The notes beneath the pieces are model-generated. The model ran no database searches. It was not told the DNA's origin and saw only the letters and a program-made list of their open reading frames with translations. A stretch of 9,646 nt of DNA, taken from the NCBI GenBank assembly GCA_947378695.1, contig CANCKZ010000020.1, positions 1 to 9,646 on the forward strand, read 5' to 3'. How positions within the stretch are numbered: position 1 is the first letter of the stretch; each line of letters opens with the position of its first letter. The translations under genes and the position numbers were made by a program. Of the stretch, positions 6,790 to 9,646 are shown one piece after another. The stretch is from Rickettsiales bacterium (GTDB lineage: Bacteria; Pseudomonadota; Alphaproteobacteria; Rickettsiales; Deianiraeaceae).

Positions 6790-8130
6790 CTACTTGCGGT
6801 CAGATTTCCCACCTCCCTTAGAGTTCTTTTTTTTCTTTGAATTTTTCTTGGATTGCTTTTTGGTCTTCGCCTTATGTTTGGAAGCCTTGGATTTTGCCTT
6901 GTTTTTGGAAGCTGACGATTTTTTCGACGATGCTGCTTGTGATTTTTTCTCAACTTCTTGTGGTTTGGAATCACGAGCTTCCGCCATTTTTTGAGCAACA
7001 ACCACCGCAGTTGCAGGGTCAATATATTGTTCGCCCTTCAATTGCCCTTTAATTATTGGGGTTGAATCGTCGCTTTGAACAACTTCCTTCGTTGCAACGG
7101 GCTCAACTTGCTTCACATCAATTGCTTGCCCACCAGCTGCTTCCTCTTCAACTTGTGTTTCTTGTTGGTGAATTGGAGCATCAATTTTTTCGCCTGTAAA
7201 GCGTGAAACAAGTGTTGGTTCAACAACCGATTGCGGGTTGATTTTCTGGAAACCTTCGTAAATTATAACATCGCCGTCAATAACCCCGCTGGAAATAATC
7301 CAGTCAGAACCAATTGCACGCTCTGATATCACAACTTGCTTGCGAATTGTGTTGTCTTGGTTAAGAATCCAAACTGAAAGTTCGCCATTTGGGGAACGCT
7401 CTGTTGCCCTTTGTGGAACGGTTATTATGTTTTCCTGTGGAAGGTTGATTTTTGCCAAAACGCTTGCCCCTGAAAGGAGTTTTTCCTCCGGATTTGGGAA
7501 TAATGCACGCACAATTACGGAATCTGTTGATTGGTCAACGGTGACATCAGCAAACTGAATTTTCCCTTCATAAGGATAACTTTCCACCCCTGTTTCTGTT
7601 GTTAAAGTCAATTCAACCTTAGCATTCTTGTTGCTCTTGATTTGCTCAACCATGTTGCTTGGAATTATGATATCGGCATACATTTGCTCCATTTGTGTAA
7701 TAACAGCAAGCGGTTGTACTTGATTTTTCGTCACAAGTGCACCGTCCGTTAATGACGAGCGACCGATGTATCCTGAAATTGGAGCCTTAATGATGATTTT
7801 TTCAACTGGGTCAATTTTGTAAAGAGGTTGCCCTTGTTTAACATAGGAACCTTCACGAAATAGCCTTGAAACAATCACGCCTTCAACTTGTGGGCGAATT
7901 TCTGCGAATTTGTATGGCGAAATTTTCGCAGACCATTCCTGCATAGTGCTTGCTTCGCCAAGTTTAATTTGAATAACATTCACGGCAGTTGGAAGATTTT
8001 GCGGTGCAATAATTTCCTTCTTTTTGTTTGATGTCACATTTTTGTAGACAACGAAACCCCCTGCGATTGCAATTAATGAAAGAAGGGTAATACCAAGAGG
8101 CAATTTGCTTTGTTTTTTGTGTCTTCGCAT
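6790..8130 (-). CDS. RND periplasmic adaptor lacking the alpha-hairpin, with lysine-rich C-terminal extension
   Basis: Membrane-fusion protein linking the pump to the outer-membrane factor. Residues 11-30 form an N-terminal membrane anchor with no lipobox Cys. The first lipoyl half runs to YKIDP (104-108) and the second half restarts at once with APISGYIGRSSLTDGALV (116-133). In AcrA about 75-80 residues of coiled-coil hairpin lie between these points; here only about seven residues do. The beta-barrel (about 150-230) and membrane-proximal domain (to about 310) look complete. Beyond the usual end, at about 315, comes an acidic/polar stretch (316-385) and a basic tail (386-446) with 23 lysines in 61 residues, mixed with Ser and Ala. 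Total length is 446, versus 397 for AcrA despite the missing hairpin. First gene of the efflux operon. Confidence 0.92.
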   Translation of the reverse strand: MRRHKKQSKLPLGITLLSLIAIAGGFVVYKNVTSNKKKEIIAPQNLPTAVNVIQIKLGEASTMQEWSAKISPYKFAEIRPQVEGVIVSRLFREGSYVKQGQPLYKIDPVEKIIIKAPISGYIGRSSLTDGALVTKNQVQPLAVITQMEQMYADIIIPSNMVEQIKSNKNAKVELTLTTETGVESYPYEGKIQFADVTVDQSTDSVIVRALFPNPEEKLLSGASVLAKINLPQENIITVPQRATERSPNGELSVWILNQDNTIRKQVVISERAIGSDWIISSGVIDGDVIIYEGFQKINPQSVVEPTLVSRFTGEKIDAPIHQQETQVEEEAAGGQAIDVKQVEPVATKEVVQSDDSTPIIKGQLKGEQYIDPATAVVVAQKMAEARDSKPQEVEKKSQAASSKKSSASKNKAKSKASKHKAKTKKQSKKNSKKKKNSKGGGKSDRK

Positions 8131-8136
8131 AAGATA

Positions 8137-8165
8137 TTAATACAATGTGCTGTTCATAATTACAA
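8137..8165 (-). promoter_or_regulatory. Weak candidate promoter for the efflux operon
   Basis: On the minus strand TTGTAA (8165-8160) and TATTAA (8142-8137) are separated by 17 bp, with 4 of 6 matches or slightly better in each box. Transcription would begin right at the adaptor ATG (8130), giving a leaderless message, which weakens the case. Read-through from the exonuclease gene 52 bp upstream is an alternative. Confidence 0.25.
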
Positions 8166-8173
8166 TTAATTGT
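8162..8173. promoter_or_regulatory. 12-bp perfect palindrome upstream of efflux operon
   Basis: ACAATTAATTGT is its own reverse complement. It lies between the exonuclease stop and the adaptor start, 31 bp before the adaptor ATG, and overlaps the candidate -35 box. The position suits an operator for a dimeric repressor of the pump, yet no TetR- or MarR-type gene is present in the window. In such AT-rich DNA, chance occurrence is possible. Confidence 0.35.
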
Positions 8174-8182
8174 GTAAATATT

Positions 8183-8935
8183 TTATTTTGCAAGTATTTT
8201 ATTTCCATCAAGCATTTCCTTTGCTTTTTCAAGGCAATTTTCAAAAATACGAAGACTAATCTTCCCATTGTGCATTTGATAGTTCAAGTATAGCATGTAG
8301 GTGCAAAGGACATCTTCCTCGCAATAATTACACACTTGCTCAACTTGTCCGTTTTTATACATATTCAAAACTTCATCGCCAGAACCAGACTGCTTACACG
8401 GAATACTTAACAACGCACAAACTTCACTCATTTTCACCCTTGCAGAAGACCCAAAGTTTGAAAGAGCATCGATTAAATCGCAGTGAGGTTCGTGATTGAA
8501 TTTATATGACATTTCACGAGAATACAACCACGGACAAGGAATTTTGTGCATCATTGAGCGATATTGAATGACGGGAAGGTCGAATGTTTTCCCATTAAAC
8601 GATATAATTCGTGGCTTATATTTCTGCAAAAATCCGCAGAATTGTTCCAAAATCTCCGCTTCGGTTTCGCCATTTCTTCCCCCTGTTTTAATTTTTTTGA
8701 TAGAATAACTTTCGCCCTCCTCCGTGTGTTCAACTTCGCAAAGAAGGAATGATATGCACAGAACTTGATGAAACGGTTGCCTTGGGAAGGAATTTCCCGT
8801 TGCGTTGGCGTGATAGTCCACCAGTTTTTGCCTAACGGTTTCGTCTGGTGTTGTGGAATCAAGGTTCAAAAGCCTCCTTCCTGCACCAACGCACGGAATT
8901 GTTTCGATATCAAAAATCAGCAAATACTTCGACAT
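8183..8935 (-). CDS. PolB-like 3'-5' exonuclease (DEDDy fold, DNA_pol_B_exo2 type)
   Basis: Predicted 3'-5' nuclease of 250 residues, made only of the exonuclease domain without a polymerase. Exo I is FDIETIP with D9 and E11. Exo II is ISFNGKTFDLPVI with D119. Exo III is NYCEEDV with Y204 and D208 (YxxxD, hence DEDDy). A conserved HCDLIDAL lies at 151-158. The reading frame is open upstream to a TTG at 8986 and an ATG at 8971, but ATG 8935 is preferred: the family begins just before the exo I strand, and a TTGACA at 8986-8981 sits 51 nt upstream, so the longer starts would lie inside the promoter. It is on the same strand as the efflux operon, 52 bp before it, and may be co-transcribed. The biological substrate of this family is not established; DNA or RNA processing or repair is inferred. 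Confidence 0.85.
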   Translation of the reverse strand: MSKYLLIFDIETIPCVGAGRRLLNLDSTTPDETVRQKLVDYHANATGNSFPRQPFHQVLCISFLLCEVEHTEEGESYSIKKIKTGGRNGETEAEILEQFCGFLQKYKPRIISFNGKTFDLPVIQYRSMMHKIPCPWLYSREMSYKFNHEPHCDLIDALSNFGSSARVKMSEVCALLSIPCKQSGSGDEVLNMYKNGQVEQVCNYCEEDVLCTYMLYLNYQMHNGKISLRIFENCLEKAKEMLDGNKILAK

Positions 8936-8957
8936 TCCCAAAGAAATAATTACCAAC

Positions 8958-8986
8958 CTCACATTTTGCATTGGCGGGAATGTCAA
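8958..8986 (-). promoter_or_regulatory. Putative sigma70-type promoter for the exonuclease gene
   Basis: TTGACA (minus strand 8986-8981), preceded by C and followed by TT, is a perfect -35 box. No good TATAAT is seen at 16-18 bp (around 8964-8959 reads ATGTGA). Distance to ATG 8935 is 51 nt, close to that of the three other TTGACATT boxes in the window. Confidence 0.4.
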
Positions 8987-9011
8987 GAGTTTTATCGCCA
9001 GCCAATCAATC

Positions 9012-9064
9012 CAACTATTTTCCAGCTATTATTTTCAAGTTATTATTTTCCAACTATTATTTTA
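9012..9064 (+). repeat. AT-rich 14-bp imperfect tandem repeat
   Basis: Three adjacent 14-bp units, CAGCTATTATTTTC (9023-9036), AAGTTATTATTTTC (9037-9050) and CAACTATTATTTTA (9051-9064), are preceded by a shorter 11-bp copy CAACTATTTTC (9012-9022). They lie in the 182-bp divergent region just upstream of the TTGACA box of the plus-strand gene. They could act as an UP-like AT-rich element or stacked regulator sites, or could be slippage products. Confidence 0.6.
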
Positions 9065-9065
9065 T

Positions 9066-9094
9066 TTGACATTACATTATAACAAATCACAAGC
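9066..9094 (+). promoter_or_regulatory. Putative sigma70-type promoter for the G1PDH-like gene
   Basis: TTGACA at 9066-9071, followed by TT, is a perfect -35 box, 52 nt before ATG 9118. The -10 at 16-18 bp is poor (around 9088-9094). TATAAC at 9078-9083 is only 6 bp downstream of the -35 and cannot pair with it. Confidence 0.4.
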
Positions 9095-9117
9095 TTAACC
9101 AAAGTATTACCGTTGCA

Positions 9118-9646
9118 ATGGATATCACTCCGCACCTTTCTTCAAAGTTCAAAATGCTTTCGGATATTAAAAATGTTTATATCAACAATATTTACCACCA
9201 TATCGATTCCAAAAATGGCAGTATCATTCTGTTTGTTTTTGACGAAAATGTTGCCCACATAGTCAGTGACTATTCAGCCCCGCACACAAAGTTATTATGC
9301 CTCAACGGAAATAATTCAGGGCAAAACTCAGGGCAAAATTCCAAGCGAGCCCTTCCCACATTCACAAATGTTGCAATAGTAGAAAAAGCAATTGCATTGC
9401 ATAAACCAGATTTCCTTTTTGGCTTTGGCACCGGTGCAATTAACGACATTTGCAAGCTGGCATCTCTCAAAACACGCATTCCTTACACATTCTGCCCAAC
9501 GGCACTTTCAATGAACGGGATTGCCTCACGCAATGTTTCAATTTTTGACGAAGAAAAAAACATCAAAACCTCAATTCAAGCACTTCCACCAAGTGCAATA
9601 ATTTTACAGCCAGATATAATATCCGAAGCACCAATTTGCTTTATTG
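9118..9646 (+). CDS. sn-glycerol-1-phosphate dehydrogenase-like protein (partial, 3' end cut)
   Basis: An ATG at 9118 opens a frame that stays open to the window edge (176 residues). It resembles the NAD-binding half of the iron-containing alcohol dehydrogenase / G1PDH (EgsA/AraM) superfamily. The visible marks are the dinucleotide-binding GFGTGAIND (102-110), IPYTFCPTALSMNGIAS (121-137), and AIILQPDII (160-168). G1PDH reduces dihydroxyacetone phosphate to sn-glycerol-1-phosphate. At the place where G1PDH usually has a metal-binding Asp (SMDGYAS), this protein has Asn133, so metal binding or activity may differ. Residues 64-76 hold a small GQNS duplication from a repeated TCAGGGCAAAA in the DNA, in a variable loop. 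Other members of the superfamily remain possible; the C-terminal metal-ligand histidines are beyond the window. Confidence 0.72.
   Translation, partial: MDITPHLSSKFKMLSDIKNVYINNIYHHIDSKNGSIILFVFDENVAHIVSDYSAPHTKLLCLNGNNSGQNSGQNSKRALPTFTNVAIVEKAIALHKPDFLFGFGTGAINDICKLASLKTRIPYTFCPTALSMNGIASRNVSIFDEEKNIKTSIQALPPSAIILQPDIISEAPICFI

Noticed and set aside
6811..6816. GGAGGT on the minus strand as ribosome site for the pump
   Set aside because: It is 21 nt before the ATG, beyond usable spacing, and encodes the Gly run at the adaptor end.
6461..6994. 177-codon plus-strand open frame opposite the pump and adaptor genes
   Set aside because: Antisense to the pump start and the lysine-rich tail; its Phe/Leu/Asp-rich end is the complement of the Lys/Ser codons, with no family resemblance.
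8936..8986. N-terminal extension of the exonuclease from TTG 8986 or ATG 8971
   Set aside because: The added residues fall before the family start and inside the predicted promoter (TTGACA 8986-8981).
9078..9083. TATAAC as -10 box for the G1PDH-like gene
   Set aside because: Only 6 bp from the TTGACA box; no suitable -35 box lies 16-18 bp upstream.
9270..9479. 69-codon minus-strand frame near the right edge
   Set aside because: Antisense to the G1PDH-like coding frame, which shows clear family motifs over the same bases.
1..9646. tRNA, rRNA, CRISPR array, insertion sequence or prophage
   Set aside because: Intergenic gaps are short (none above about 180 bp), with no cloverleaf, spaced repeats, transposase or terminal inverted repeats seen.

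Overview
The window suggests an AT-rich, Gram-negative (diderm) bacterium. It carries a tripartite RND efflux pump with an outer-membrane lipoprotein, the succinylase branch of lysine/DAP synthesis, an IscR-type Fe-S regulator, and the C-terminal domain of a type-2 (eukaryote-like) isoleucyl-tRNA synthetase. This mix, and the CTTGACATT -35 boxes, fit a low-GC, possibly host-associated alphaproteobacterium. That placement is inference. No Shine-Dalgarno sequence at a usable distance is seen at any start in the window.

Layout. Positions 1-975 (minus): dapD, followed one base later by the start of a short-anchored membrane or exported protein cut by the window edge. Positions 976-1096: a divergent control region with back-to-back TTGACA boxes in a 10-bp inverted repeat and an IscR type-1-like operator on the regulator side. 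Positions 1097-2301 (plus): an IscR/Rrf2 regulator overlapping by ATGA an ORF that is only the C-terminal domain of isoleucyl-tRNA synthetase. Positions 2324-8130 (minus): a compact efflux operon of adaptor, RND pump and outer-membrane factor (0-bp junction, then a 4-bp overlap). Positions 8183-8935 (minus): a DEDDy-type PolB-like 3'-5' exonuclease, 52 bp upstream of the efflux operon and on the same strand. Positions 8936-9117: a second divergent control region with an AT-rich tandem repeat. Position 9118 to the end (plus): a partial sn-glycerol-1-phosphate-dehydrogenase-like gene.

Most interesting points. (1) The efflux adaptor lacks the whole alpha-helical hairpin that normally meets the outer-membrane channel, and carries a ~130-residue charged C-terminal extension ending in a lysine-rich tail. 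(2) The isoleucyl-tRNA synthetase C-terminal domain is encoded alone, translationally coupled to an IscR-like regulator with a matching operator, which suggests a split synthetase or a repurposed domain. (3) Four TTGACATT boxes lie 51-56 nt from the start codons of four genes, which helps fix two uncertain starts.
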